From: [Clostridium] scindens ATCC 35704
GTDB taxonomy: Bacteria; Bacillota; Clostridia; Lachnospirales; Lachnospiraceae
Assembly (NCBI RefSeq): GCF_004295125.1
Contig: NZ_CP036170.1
Location: forward strand, 1,731,501 to 1,795,500
DNA length: 64,000 nucleotides
Direction: 5' to 3'
A model generated the notes under the pieces. That model was not told where the DNA came from. It did not search any database and was given only the letters and a program-made list of their open reading frames with translations. Positions 26,443-35,808 of the stretch are shown here, piece by piece. Each line of letters opens with the position of its first letter. Position 1 is the stretch's first letter. Both the position numbers and the translations under genes were made by a program.

Positions 26443-26685
26443 TTATAGCGTGAGATATGGAAACGGAAGTTCCGAGTTTTCATCTTCATGTGCATGTTCC
26501 CTGAAATAGCGGAACTCCTCATCCAGCTCTTTATAATGGATAAAATCATTTAGATATCTCAGATCTTCTTCTGCGCATCGGTGATCTTCTATGAGATCAA
26601 GAAGATAATCATTCATCTCCTCATAGCGTTCCTGAAGATTTTGATATTTTTTCTGTTCTTTGATAACTTTTTTATTTTTAGCCAT
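26443..26685 (-). CDS. Third ORF of IS21-2 (small coiled-coil protein)
   Basis: 80 aa from the ATG at 26685 (MAKNKKVIKEQ), which overlaps the istB stop in ATGGCTAA and has AGGAGG upstream. So it is coupled to istB and belongs to the element. The sequence is helical and charged (KKYQNLQERYEEMNDYLLDL, later YKELDEEFRYFREHAHED). Function unknown; classical IS21 elements have only istA and istB. It is present with the same sequence in the second copy. Confidence 0.7.
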   Translation of the reverse strand: MAKNKKVIKEQKKYQNLQERYEEMNDYLLDLIEDHRCAEEDLRYLNDFIHYKELDEEFRYFREHAHEDENSELPFPYLTL

Positions 26686-27451
26686 TGTTACCTGCCTCCT
26701 GACTGCTGATTCTTGAAAGAGTTGCATTGATGCTTGATTCACGTAACCGATTATTGATCCCCGGGAACAGAATCAGTTCCACATGGTGGGTGAGCCTGCC
26801 AATCAGTGCTGTTGTCATCCGTTGGTCATAAAGAACGTTCACCCACTGTGAGAATTCAAGATTCGTGTTTAAAATCACCGATTTCTGCTCGTGTATCTCA
26901 GAAAGATAATCAAACAGAAGCTGTGAACCGGTGCGGTCATACGGAACATATCCGAATTCATCCAGAATCAGTATCCGGGCACTGTTAAGCTTCTTTTTCA
27001 GTGCAGTAAGCTTTCCGCTGCTCTGACTCTCGGAAAAGAGATTGATAAGTCCGGCAGTGCGGTAGAATCTTACCGGAATTTCCTGATTACATGCAGACAT
27101 TCCAATCAGAATGGAAAGCATTGTTTTACCGGTTCCTGTTCCTCCATACATGATGACATTTTTTCCTGTATGATAAAACTCCAGGTCTAACAGGCTTTGG
27201 AAGCTGACGTCTTCCGGGAAATCTATCTCATCTGCCCTGAATTCCTCCACGCGGTATCTACGTGGGAAGCCGGCGGTATTGAGGAACTTGCTCTTCCTTT
27301 TTGCTGTACGGTATTCAATTTCGTTTGTCAGGAGGTTTAAAAGGTATTCCTGCGGTGTGTCTCCTTTCTGCTCGAAAGCCTGCCCTGCAAAGTTCGTGGA
27401 CAGCTTGAGCTGTTTGCAGCATGCTGCAATGGATTTTTCTATATCAGCCAT
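26678..27451 (-). CDS. istB: IstB helper ATPase of IS21-2 copy 1
   Basis: 257 aa from the ATG at 27451 (MADIEKSIAAC, GGGAGG upstream), overlapping the istA stop by 8 nt. Walker A YGGTGTGKTML, Walker B RILILDEFGYVPYDRTGSQLLF, then SVILNTNLEFSQW and GRLTHHVELI. This is the IS21/ISSod-type IstB, distantly related to the IstB of IS21-1. Intact. Confidence 0.93.
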   Translation of the reverse strand: MADIEKSIAACCKQLKLSTNFAGQAFEQKGDTPQEYLLNLLTNEIEYRTAKRKSKFLNTAGFPRRYRVEEFRADEIDFPEDVSFQSLLDLEFYHTGKNVIMYGGTGTGKTMLSILIGMSACNQEIPVRFYRTAGLINLFSESQSSGKLTALKKKLNSARILILDEFGYVPYDRTGSQLLFDYLSEIHEQKSVILNTNLEFSQWVNVLYDQRMTTALIGRLTHHVELILFPGINNRLRESSINATLSRISSQEAGNNG

Positions 27452-28988
27452 TTGAGACACCTCCCTTCTTAAGGGCGGCATCCAGCATTTTCAGATCATT
27501 TCTGAACGGAATGACCTTCTGCTGTGGCAGTAAAACTTTGTTTTCAAGCGGAGGCAGAAGCGGTACATCTGCATAGGTTCGCCTGTAAAGGCTCTGCAGA
27601 CTGTCCGGATCTGTGGCATTCAGCCGGACTGCTTCGTCAACTGTTCTGACAGCACTAGCAAACCCGGTTCTTTCCGTAAGTTCTGCAAGCACCTTCAGGA
27701 CACGTCCGCGTTCCTTGCTTTCGCAGTTATCCATGTATATCTGCATGGTTTGTGGCATCATGTCATATATGCCGCTGTTTCGAAGAGAACGGGGTTTCCT
27801 GGCGATATATGTAAGGTATGGCAGCCAGTCCATTCTTTCATGTTCATTGCCGTAAAGGCGCTTATGACGCACCACTTCGTGCATATCTTTGTCCATGACA
27901 ATCACATCAGAGGATGTAATCTTGAGATTTACAATGGACTCACAGAAAGCCGGTGAAGCAGAATAACGGTGCTTTCCTGCGTCAAGAGTAAACTTTCCAT
28001 ATTTATCCGTTGTTGCCGTTGTGTAAAGTGCCGTATCAAACGGAACGGAAGGAAGCGGCAGTAAACGAGCCTTATCTTCTTCAAACAGTTTACTGATAAA
28101 GCGGTCATCATCGTCATCATAGTGCTCACGCTGCATATCGATTTCACAACGATCCAGAAGATGCTTGTTTTCTTTCACAAGATCATCAAAGCGGGGTACC
28201 GGTACAAGTTCGTTGCGGCGCAGGTAGCCAACCTTGTTTTCCACGTTTCCTTTTTCCCATCCGGATTCAGGATTCATAAAAACCGGCTTAATGCGGTAGT
28301 GTTCACAAAAGCGTTGAAACCGCTCTGTTACATTACGCCCGCCACCTTTGATGATTTCGGTAACAATGGTTCTGGTATTGTCAAACCAGATTTCCGTGGG
28401 AACACCACCGATGTGCTCAAATATGGCAACCAGTCCTTCCAGAAGACATTCCATGTTTTCGCCATAATTAAGCTGGAGGAAACCTCCGTTACTGTAGGGA
28501 AAACTGAGCACAAGGTACTTAGCCTCGTGATGAAGCCTGTCATTTTCATAAAAATCGGCTGTTCCAAAGTCTGACTGGGCTTCGCCGGGATGATGATTAA
28601 GAGGGATATAGCCATCGGTTCTTTTTAGCCGTAGTTCCTCTTTCTTCTGTTTGACGTATAAGGCAACAAGCCGATAACTGCAGCCGAAACCATCTGCTTC
28701 ATCCTTGAGGCGTTTAAATACTCTTTTGGCTGTATGCCGTTGCTTTCTTGGTGCAAGCTTGTCTGCCTGCAGCCATTCATCAATCAAAGGTTTGAATGGG
28801 TCAAGCTTGGATTCGTGAACCTCTGATGATGCAGGTTTGGGAGATGGATTGTTAAAGTCCTCCATATCCACATATTTTTTGACCGTTTTCCAGTTAAGGC
28901 CGGTCTCAGATGCGATTTCAGAAATGTTCTTATCTTGCCGGTAGAACATATCTCTGATATGATGTATCTGATCCATTGTAGTTGACAT
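27444..28988 (-). CDS. istA: IstA transposase of IS21-2 copy 1
   Basis: 514 aa. N-terminal HTH (QDKNISEIASETGLNWKTVKKYVDM), integrase core with AQSDFGTADFYEN (first Asp), IWFDNTRTIVTEI (second Asp) and WEKGNVENKVGYLRR (Glu), C-terminal domain ending LKMLDAALKKGGVSNG. Differs from copy 2 by Val/Ala in ELVPVPRFDD and Asn/Lys in MDNCESKERG. Complete. Confidence 0.94.
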   Translation of the reverse strand: MSTTMDQIHHIRDMFYRQDKNISEIASETGLNWKTVKKYVDMEDFNNPSPKPASSEVHESKLDPFKPLIDEWLQADKLAPRKQRHTAKRVFKRLKDEADGFGCSYRLVALYVKQKKEELRLKRTDGYIPLNHHPGEAQSDFGTADFYENDRLHHEAKYLVLSFPYSNGGFLQLNYGENMECLLEGLVAIFEHIGGVPTEIWFDNTRTIVTEIIKGGGRNVTERFQRFCEHYRIKPVFMNPESGWEKGNVENKVGYLRRNELVPVPRFDDLVKENKHLLDRCEIDMQREHYDDDDDRFISKLFEEDKARLLPLPSVPFDTALYTTATTDKYGKFTLDAGKHRYSASPAFCESIVNLKITSSDVIVMDKDMHEVVRHKRLYGNEHERMDWLPYLTYIARKPRSLRNSGIYDMMPQTMQIYMDNCESKERGRVLKVLAELTERTGFASAVRTVDEAVRLNATDPDSLQSLYRRTYADVPLLPPLENKVLLPQQKVIPFRNDLKMLDAALKKGGVSNG

Positions 28989-29224
28989 TCTCCTTTCCTC
29001 CTTGTCTTTATTGTTTGGACTACAATAAAGATAAGGTTAATGGTTTTTGGATATACCTGCAATGGATCTTTTCATGGGAATGCTCATACTTGGTGGCTGC
29101 CACTCAAGCGCTACACCGTTCCTGAGCGCTTCTAGCGAATGCCTTGCAACTTTCTCCAATTTGGAGATGCAACATTCTCCAATTCCCGTTTGCAACTTTC
29201 GGTAATTCTATTTTACAATAAACA

Positions 29225-29773
29225 CATCAGGCCAAAGTCATCTATCACAAGAAGATCGAGTTTCGTAAGTTTGTTCAGATAATCCAGATTAGTAGCTTTG
29301 ATACGTGCTTGTTCCATTTCACTCATAAGAGTGTTCGCTTTGATATACCTGACACTTTTGGACTGTTTCATAGCTGTTACGCAAAAAGCATTGATCAAAT
29401 ACGTTTTACCACTTGCTGAAGAACCTGTTACAATCAGGTTTTTTCCTTCCTCTATCCAGTGACAAGTGCTCAGACGTTCAATTATCTGCGTGTCTAACTG
29501 ACGCTCAGGACGATAAATCGTCTCATCAAGATCTGCAGCCGGATACCTGAGATGAGCTTCTTTCATCAAACGATTGAAGCGTTTATCCGCCCTTGATTGC
29601 CATTCCGAATTGATCATCGCTGACATACGTTCCTTAAAAGTATTCAGATCCGCATTCGGATCTCTCAACTGTTCCTCCAATATACGTGCCATTTCCGGAA
29701 CTCTGAAACTTTTCAGTCGAGAAATCAGGGCCTGTTCTTCCGGTGTCAATGTGATTTCGCTTTGTATTCTCAC
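29225..29773 (-). pseudogene. istB: istB of IS21-1 copy B, 5' part
   Basis: Encodes IstB from its start to LVIDDFGLM, including Walker A, then runs into IS21-2. The target duplication at 29225-29232 marks the break. Without the C-terminal third it should be inactive. Confidence 0.93.
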
Positions 29774-31345
29774 TTATTTATAGGCCTCCTTTCCACGGAT
29801 ATTTGCATGGGAAGGAAGTGTTCCTGATGCAGCTGTGTTATTAATAGAATGATTGTTTTGGACCATGCCAAGTACTTTTTTAAAATAAGAATACTTGCAG
29901 GCATTTGCTTCTACACATTTATCCGCAGCTTCTTGTACGAGCCTGTGTGGCACATCCTTACAGGAATGAAGGACTCCGGCACAACTGTTGTAAGCTTGTT
30001 CTTCATGTTTTGGACTGCGCAGGATCCTATCTATAAGAGTGACCATAGAATCGCCGTATACAGATGCCCACCGCCGATAATAAGCACCATCATGGGCATT
30101 AACCTCTTTATAATAAAGATGTTCTTGCGGCATATGGCTGTCATCTGTGATATATAGCGGAAAATCCCTGTAGGATCTCGGATGTCGGCAGATCAGACGG
30201 TTGTACTCATCGCAGATCCTTATTTCTGCCATTGTTGCCTTTAGAATTGCCGGCTTTCCTCTTTGGGTATACAATACAGAGTAGTAGTGGGCATCATATT
30301 CAAGATGATAATTATCAGGAACTTTAAGAAAGTACTTATAATCACAAAGCGTGTAATTCTCGCCGGGAAGCTTGTTCATACGCGGTTTGTCATACTTTTC
30401 AAATCCAGTTATCCTTGATTTACGGATATCTGATTTTTTCTGAAATGGTCGCTGATTGATGTCCTCTACAATTCTTTTTGTAGCATCATTTAAAGCCTCA
30501 AGCGAGGTATAGGTATTTTTCTTAAGTTCTTCGACTAAATAGATTTCCAGAAAGCGAACATGATTTTCAATCGTTGCTTTTCCCTTTGGTTTGCGCGGCG
30601 GTGGTGGAAGTATGATTGTATCATAAAAAGTTTCCAGATCTGAAAAAGCCGTCTGTAATACAAGCTCATCCTTATTATGTCGGGTAACAGCCGTTTTCAG
30701 ATTATCCGGCACAAGATATCTGGGAACAGCACCGTAAAAAGATAATGCATGTACGGTACCAGTGATAAAATGTGGCAGTTTTTCATCTGGAAAGGCTTCT
30801 GCATAAACAAGACTGCTGAAACCAAGAGTTGTTGCAAAAATGTGTACTTTCTTGAGTTCTCCAGTTGAAGGATCCAGAAGCAGCTCTGGTTGATCACCTA
30901 CCCAGTCGATGTACATCTTTTCACCGGGAATTCGTTCAACCGGCATGGATACTTTTGTGGATCCATAAGTATTTACCAGAAAGTCTCTATACAGTTTGTA
31001 AAACTGTGATAGCTGATAACCATTAGGATTTTTCTTTTTGTACTCGATCCACAGAAATCCAAGGTCTGCATTCTTTCCCATTTGGATCATGTTCTCATGA
31101 ATTTGGTGAAAATCAGGCAACGGAATGTTTTTGTGGCGAAGATTATCCTTGGGATAAATCAGATTGACCACCTTTTCGGCCGGCATCTGCTTTAAATCAT
31201 CCAATGATAATCCAGAATCCCGATAGCGTTCCATAATCAGTGAGATTCCGCTTCTTCCAATTCGATATCGTTTCTGAACATTGTCATAGCTGATCTTGTT
31301 AAGTCTTAGTTCTATGACACCTATGATAGTAGTGTAGTCGTGCAT
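29774..31345 (-). CDS. istA: IstA transposase of IS21-1 copy B
   Basis: 523 aa, the same protein as at 18885-20456, with the same DDE residues and start context. It may still act if IstB is supplied by copy A elsewhere in the window. Confidence 0.95.
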   Translation of the reverse strand: MHDYTTIIGVIELRLNKISYDNVQKRYRIGRSGISLIMERYRDSGLSLDDLKQMPAEKVVNLIYPKDNLRHKNIPLPDFHQIHENMIQMGKNADLGFLWIEYKKKNPNGYQLSQFYKLYRDFLVNTYGSTKVSMPVERIPGEKMYIDWVGDQPELLLDPSTGELKKVHIFATTLGFSSLVYAEAFPDEKLPHFITGTVHALSFYGAVPRYLVPDNLKTAVTRHNKDELVLQTAFSDLETFYDTIILPPPPRKPKGKATIENHVRFLEIYLVEELKKNTYTSLEALNDATKRIVEDINQRPFQKKSDIRKSRITGFEKYDKPRMNKLPGENYTLCDYKYFLKVPDNYHLEYDAHYYSVLYTQRGKPAILKATMAEIRICDEYNRLICRHPRSYRDFPLYITDDSHMPQEHLYYKEVNAHDGAYYRRWASVYGDSMVTLIDRILRSPKHEEQAYNSCAGVLHSCKDVPHRLVQEAADKCVEANACKYSYFKKVLGMVQNNHSINNTAASGTLPSHANIRGKEAYK

Positions 31346-31501
31346 AATTGCTCCTCCTTTACACTGTGATGAATAATAGTTACATCACAATAATAAAGGA
31401 AAGGCGTACCGTTCGAGCAGAAAGTTCATACCGTTATATCAGAATGCACATACCGATAATATTGGAATTAGCGTACCGTTCGACCGGAATTTGCATTTGC
31501 A

Positions 31502-34135
31502 CGTCTATAAGGAAAAAGAAAAATTAAGAGGTGAAACACCGATAAAGGAATATAATTATTTTTGCGAAAAATATGTTTCTACATTTGAATTTGTTCATGA
31601 ATTGTTTGAAATATATCCCGTATTATATAGAATTATAGAAGAAAAAATAGAAAATTTTATAAAATATTATATAGAGATTTTTGATTTTTTTGAAAAAGAT
31701 AAGAACAAAATCGGAGAAAAAATATGTGGCGGAAAATTGGTGAAAAGGATAGAAGAAATAGATTTTTCTCTTTCTGATTCTCATAAGAGCGGAAAGAGGG
31801 TGGCGAAACTTAAATTGGATAATGGAATGTGGATATTATATAAACCAAGAGCTATGAAAAATGATGAAATATATATGCAATTAATTCAATGGATAAGCCA
31901 TCATATTGGAATGAAACAGTATGAATATCCTTTTTTAACATATGAGGAACATAGTTGGACATATATTGTTGAGCAGAGTTCCTGCAATTCAGAAAAAGAG
32001 TTAGAAAACTATTACGTGAGATTCGGAATACATCTTTTTTTAACATATTTGTTGGGGGCGCAAGATTTACATTATGAGAATATAATTGCAGCAGGTGAAT
32101 ATCCGGTAATTATTGATTTGGAAGCTTTATCTGGAATTCCAAGAAAACAAAAGGGAAGATCCATAGATGAAATAATATATCATCAATTAGTAGAATCGGT
32201 ATGGAATACGGGATTACTCCCATTTTGTTGGGGGACACAAAGAAGAAAAGGGGTAGAGTGTAGTGGGATAAATGGTAAAGGTGGACAGAAATATTTATTT
32301 AAGATTCCGGTTGTTGTAGAAGGTGGGACATCAAATATGCATATAGAATATATGTGCCCTATTTCCGAAGAAAAGCAAAATTTACCCAAAATAAAAGAGG
32401 GATTTATAGATATATCACATTATAAAGCGAAAATAAAAGAAGGATTTTGTAAAGCGTATCATATTGCGTTACAGAGAAAACAAGAATTATATTGTTGGGT
32501 GACAAAACTAAAAAATTGTGAATGTCGTTGTTTTATGGAAGATACACAACGCTATGGGATGCTTTTGTTTAGTTCCTATCATCCCCAATTATTAAAAGAT
32601 GGGGCAGAAAGAGAAATTTTCCTTCAGGCTATGTGGGATAATAGAAATAAAAATGATTACCTAATCGTTGATAGTGAAGTGAAGGAATTACTGAGAGGGG
32701 ATATTCCATTTTTTTCATTTCATATGGATTCTAAAAATCTGCTATTGGGGAATGGTGGAGTGATTTCTAATTATTTTATGAATACACCAATGGAATTATT
32801 ATATCAAAAAGTACGGTTGTTGAATATAAAGGATATGGAAAAACAATGTGAATATATAGACATTTCTTTTGACATACTACAAGCACCAAAACAACAGTGT
32901 GTAAATAAAGTGTATAAGACTTGTGAGAAAAAGGTTGATTGTAGTGTTGTAGAACGGAATAATACAGCAAATAGCAAACTTGTGGATATGTATATTGAGA
33001 GATTATTAAAATATAAGGTTTTTAATTATGATAATACAGAAATTAGTTGGTATACAATTCAACTTGAAGATCAATATGGATGGAGTGTTAAAACAATGAA
33101 TATATATTTATACGATGGTTTAGCAGGTATGTTCTTAATAAGTTGTTTTTTGCAAAAATATCAAAATACTCGTGAAATTGCCAAGATAAATAAAATATTA
33201 CAATCCACATTATTTCATTATACAGAAAAGGGCTATGAGTCGATGAAAAATCTTCAATCCCAAAATGTCGGTGCATATGAAGGGGAAAGTTCTATATTAT
33301 TAACATATCTTATTGCATATCAATACAAAAAGGAAAAGATATATTTAGATTATGCTAAAAAACATATAAAAATAATTGAGCAGTTGATACAGATGGATAC
33401 AAATTATGATGTTCTTAAGGGGAATGCCGGCGCTGTTTTGGTGCTTTTAAAACTATATGGTATATGCCCTGAAAAAAAATATTTAGTATTAGCAGAAAAA
33501 GCAGTAGATAGGTTACAGGAAAGAGCATTAAATTTAGAGCATGGAGTAGGTTGGGAAATCGAAAAACAAGTGCCGATGGCAGGAATGGCACATGGGAATA
33601 GTGGAATTTTGATGGCCTTTGTAGGGATGTGGAAGAAAACAAATAAAAGTAAATATTTTGAATTTGCAAAAAAATATTAGATTATGAAGATTTTTTATAT
33701 GATCCTTCGATGGGAAACTGGAAAGATATGCGAACACATGAGTGCATACAGGATAACGTGGGAGCTATAGCATGGTGTCATGGAGTGTCGGGGATACTGT
33801 GGTCAAGAATGTATTGCTATGCTCAAAATACAGATACCATTTGGAGAGAACGTATTAAAACAGACATGTTTCGAGCATATCAGAAATTGGTGAAATATTG
33901 GAGAAGAGATAGTTGGTCTTTATGCCATGGAAATTGCGGGAATTTGTTGGTTTTAGAAAAGGCAAAAACATTTTTTGAAGAATGTTCAATTAATGAAAAA
34001 TATATTTTTATGAAAGAAGATATTACATTGTTACCACAAGAAAAAATGAATCCAGGTTTATTTAATGGTTATGGAGGTATTATATATTATATGTTGAAAA
34101 TGCAGGACAAGAATATACCAGATATTTTCTTATAA
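31502..34135 (+). pseudogene. lanM: LanM lantibiotic synthetase, main part, with a C-terminal frameshift
   Basis: Continues the gene starting at 25562. The dehydratase domain (DUF4135) has KRVAKLKLDNGMWILYKPRA and GAQDLHYENIIAAGEYPVIIDLEAL, the kinase-like catalytic patch of LanM. The LanC-like cyclase domain follows, with MAGMAHGNSGI, AWCHGVSG (Cys zinc ligand) and SLCHGNCG (Cys-His). Near 33667 a run of seven A's causes a stop at 33678-33680. One added A would give AKKILDYEDFLYDPS and reopen the frame to 34135. So the gene has two independent lesions, an IS insertion and a slipped A-run, unless the second is a sequencing error. Confidence 0.9.
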
Positions 34136-34251
34136 ATAACCAATAATGGTCAATATATATACTTGAGGGTCAAAGTCTTGAAATAAATACCTTAAATAGT
34201 TAGAGTATAATTATAATCGATTATAAAAAAAATATGGAAGGAGGAGCTAAT
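34136..34251 (+). promoter_or_regulatory. Control region of the sactipeptide operon
   Basis: Two -10-like TATAAT boxes lie at 34206-34211 and 34212-34217. GGTCAA occurs at 34148 and 34168, 20 bp apart, similar to the two-turn spacing of LytTR sites, so the AgrA-like regulator could act here. The evidence is weak because the motif is short. GGAAGGAGGAG precedes the precursor start. Confidence 0.35.
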
Positions 34252-34371
34252 ATGAAAACACCAAAAATTGTAGCTAGAGGATGGACTTGTGTGGGATGTG
34301 CGGGTTGTACAGCGTGTTGGGCAAGCGCAACTGCAATAAGTCATGTATCAGCAGCTAATATATTTGGATAG
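34252..34371 (+). CDS. Thurincin H-like sactipeptide precursor
   Basis: 39 aa. Leader MKTPKIVAR, then a 30-residue core starting GWTCVGCAGCTAC and continuing WASATAISHV / SAANIFG. The four Cys at core positions 4, 7, 10 and 13 have the CxxCxxCxxC spacing and the WTC context of thurincin H, whose precursor as I recall it starts METPVVQPRDWTC. Acceptor-type residues T18, S21, S24 and N27 follow at three-residue steps, fitting nested Cys-to-alpha-carbon thioethers. The maturase gene lies directly downstream after a terminator. The product should be a small hydrophobic hairpin acting on membranes of related bacteria. Confidence 0.85.
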   Translation: MKTPKIVARGWTCVGCAGCTACWASATAISHVSAANIFG

Positions 34372-34377
34372 ATTAAA

Positions 34378-34420
34378 CGCGACAATGTTAAATAAAGATT
34401 TACATTGTCGCGTATTTAAA
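34378..34420 (+). terminator. Attenuating terminator between precursor and maturase
   Basis: CGCGACAATGT (34378-34388) pairs perfectly with ACATTGTCGCG (34402-34412), followed by TATTT. It mirrors the lanA-lanM arrangement and should raise precursor over enzyme mRNA. Confidence 0.78.
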
Positions 34421-34449
34421 AATAATTGTATTATTTAGGGAGAAAAATA

Positions 34450-35772
34450 ATGAAAGAATATTTGTTTTGGGACGATGAAATTTTAATTGAATCAATAAAT
34501 GCTGATATTATTTGTTTATACGTTTTCAAAGGGAAAGAAGTAGAAAAAAGAATGATTAATAATATAGCAAAAGAAATTATTCTTAGAATTAATGGCATGC
34601 ATACATTTGATGATATAGTAAAGTATTTTTCGCAAAAATACGAGACAAGTATAGAAGAAGTTGAAGGGAAATTAGTTCCTTTTCTTGAAGAATTAGAAGA
34701 AGAGTATGGACTGAGTATTCGGACTAGTTCACATCCTAAAGAGAAAAAGGTCAAAGAAAAACAACAGAATTTGTATCCGCATGTAGCATCGTTAGAAATT
34801 ACTCATAAATGTAATCTTAAGTGTTTACATTGTTATGGGAGTTTTGATTGTTTAAATCAGAAAAGTATGCCAATAGAACGGATAAAGAAATTACTTAAGG
34901 ATTTAAACGATATTGGAACATGGGTTATTGAACTTACGGGAGGAGAGTGCTTGATTCATCCTCAATTTAAAGAAATTTTGCTATATGCCCTTTCGTTAGA
35001 CTTTGTTCATATTAACATATTGACAAATGGCGTTGCATTAACCAAAGAGATAAAAGATATTATTATATGTAATAAAGATAGGGTGTTTGTACAAATTGAT
35101 ATACATAGTTTGGAGGATGAATATTTAGAGTGGTTTACAGGTGCAAAAAATATAGCAGAAATAGTTAAAAGCAATGTGAGAGAGCTCGCAGGCGAAAATG
35201 TTAAAATGAGAATTGCAACAACTGTAACTAAAAGAAATATAGATGAAGTGGAAAAAATAGCAGATTGGGTATATTCTCTCGGAATAAAAATGTATGTCCC
35301 ATCTTCGGTTATAGAATTAGGAAGGGCTGTGTACTCTGAACCAGATATATTATTAGATCAAGAAATGCAGATAAAGTTGTTTAAAACAATAGATAGGATT
35401 AATGAAAAATACGATGGATTTATAAATACTCTAAACAGTGATGAATTTAGACAGAGTTCCAATTGTGGTTGTTTATCTTCACACGTTACTATTGCTGCGA
35501 CAGGAGATATAAAAATATGCACAATGGATACCGGAGAATATACAGGTTATCAATGGGGAAATGTTTTTGAACAGAATATAAAAAATATATATGATGAAAA
35601 ACAAAGTGAATTCATAATATTTTCGGAATTAGAAGCACCAAACGCATTGTCAGAGGAGTGTCGTGAGTGTGAAAAAAGGTTTTTTTGCTCATCATGCATA
35701 TTAAGAGGAATTGTGGCAGGGAAAGAGAAGGGTGAAAAATGTAAATGGATAAAAAATATGCCATTTGTGTAA
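34450..35772 (+). CDS. Radical-SAM/SPASM sactipeptide maturase
   Basis: About 440 aa from the ATG at 34450 (MKEYLFWDDE, GGGAG upstream); a TTG 24 nt earlier is less likely. The N-terminal ~95 residues form a PqqD/RRE-like leader-binding domain (AKEIILRINGMHTFDDIVKYF). The radical-SAM core has CNLKCLHC (CxxxCxxC for the SAM-binding cluster) and ELTGGECLIHP. A SPASM-type C-terminus has NCGCLSSH, ICTMDTGEY and CRECEKRFFCSSCILRG for auxiliary clusters. It should install the Cys thioethers in the adjacent precursor. Same general class as ThnB, AlbA and SkfB. Confidence 0.9.
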   Translation: MKEYLFWDDEILIESINADIICLYVFKGKEVEKRMINNIAKEIILRINGMHTFDDIVKYFSQKYETSIEEVEGKLVPFLEELEEEYGLSIRTSSHPKEKKVKEKQQNLYPHVASLEITHKCNLKCLHCYGSFDCLNQKSMPIERIKKLLKDLNDIGTWVIELTGGECLIHPQFKEILLYALSLDFVHINILTNGVALTKEIKDIIICNKDRVFVQIDIHSLEDEYLEWFTGAKNIAEIVKSNVRELAGENVKMRIATTVTKRNIDEVEKIADWVYSLGIKMYVPSSVIELGRAVYSEPDILLDQEMQIKLFKTIDRINEKYDGFINTLNSDEFRQSSNCGCLSSHVTIAATGDIKICTMDTGEYTGYQWGNVFEQNIKNIYDEKQSEFIIFSELEAPNALSEECRECEKRFFCSSCILRGIVAGKEKGEKCKWIKNMPFV

Positions 35773-35808
35773 AAATTAAAAGAAGTAAACAGATAGCATA
35801 GAGGAAGA

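Larger units (their letters stand above)
26304..29224 (-). mobile_element. IS21-2, copy 1 (2921 bp), inserted in istB of IS21-1 copy B
   Basis: Ends TGTTTTTTGC (26304) and AATAAACA (29224). The exact 8-bp duplication CATCAGGC is at 26296-26303 and 29225-29232. A 39-bp perfect inverted repeat lies just inside both ends (26348-26386 and 29142-29180), built from repeated TTGCAAC/CTCC motifs that are probably transposase sites. Genes on the minus strand: istA, istB and a third coupled small gene. The other copy is at 37943-40863. Confidence 0.95.
25993..31495 (-). mobile_element. IS21-1, copy B, carrying a nested IS21-2
   Basis: Same element as copy A, on the minus strand. Ends are TGTAAATTAC at 25993 and TTTGCA ending at 31495. 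A target duplication TTTGCA lies at 25987-25992 and 31496-31501. After subtracting the nested 2921-bp element and its 8-bp duplication, its length is 2574 bp, identical to copy A. It disrupts lanM. Its istA is intact but istB is split, so this copy cannot supply its own helper ATPase. Confidence 0.93.

Noticed and set aside
18735-31495. IS21-1 copies A and B as ends of a composite transposon carrying the lantibiotic regulators
   Set aside because: Each copy has its own different target duplication (CAATTGGC and TTTGCA), which shows independent insertions.
34252-34371. Sporulation-killing-factor (SkfA) type peptide
   Set aside because: The CWAS tetrad is shared with SkfA as recalled, but the leader and all four Cys positions fit thurincin H far better.
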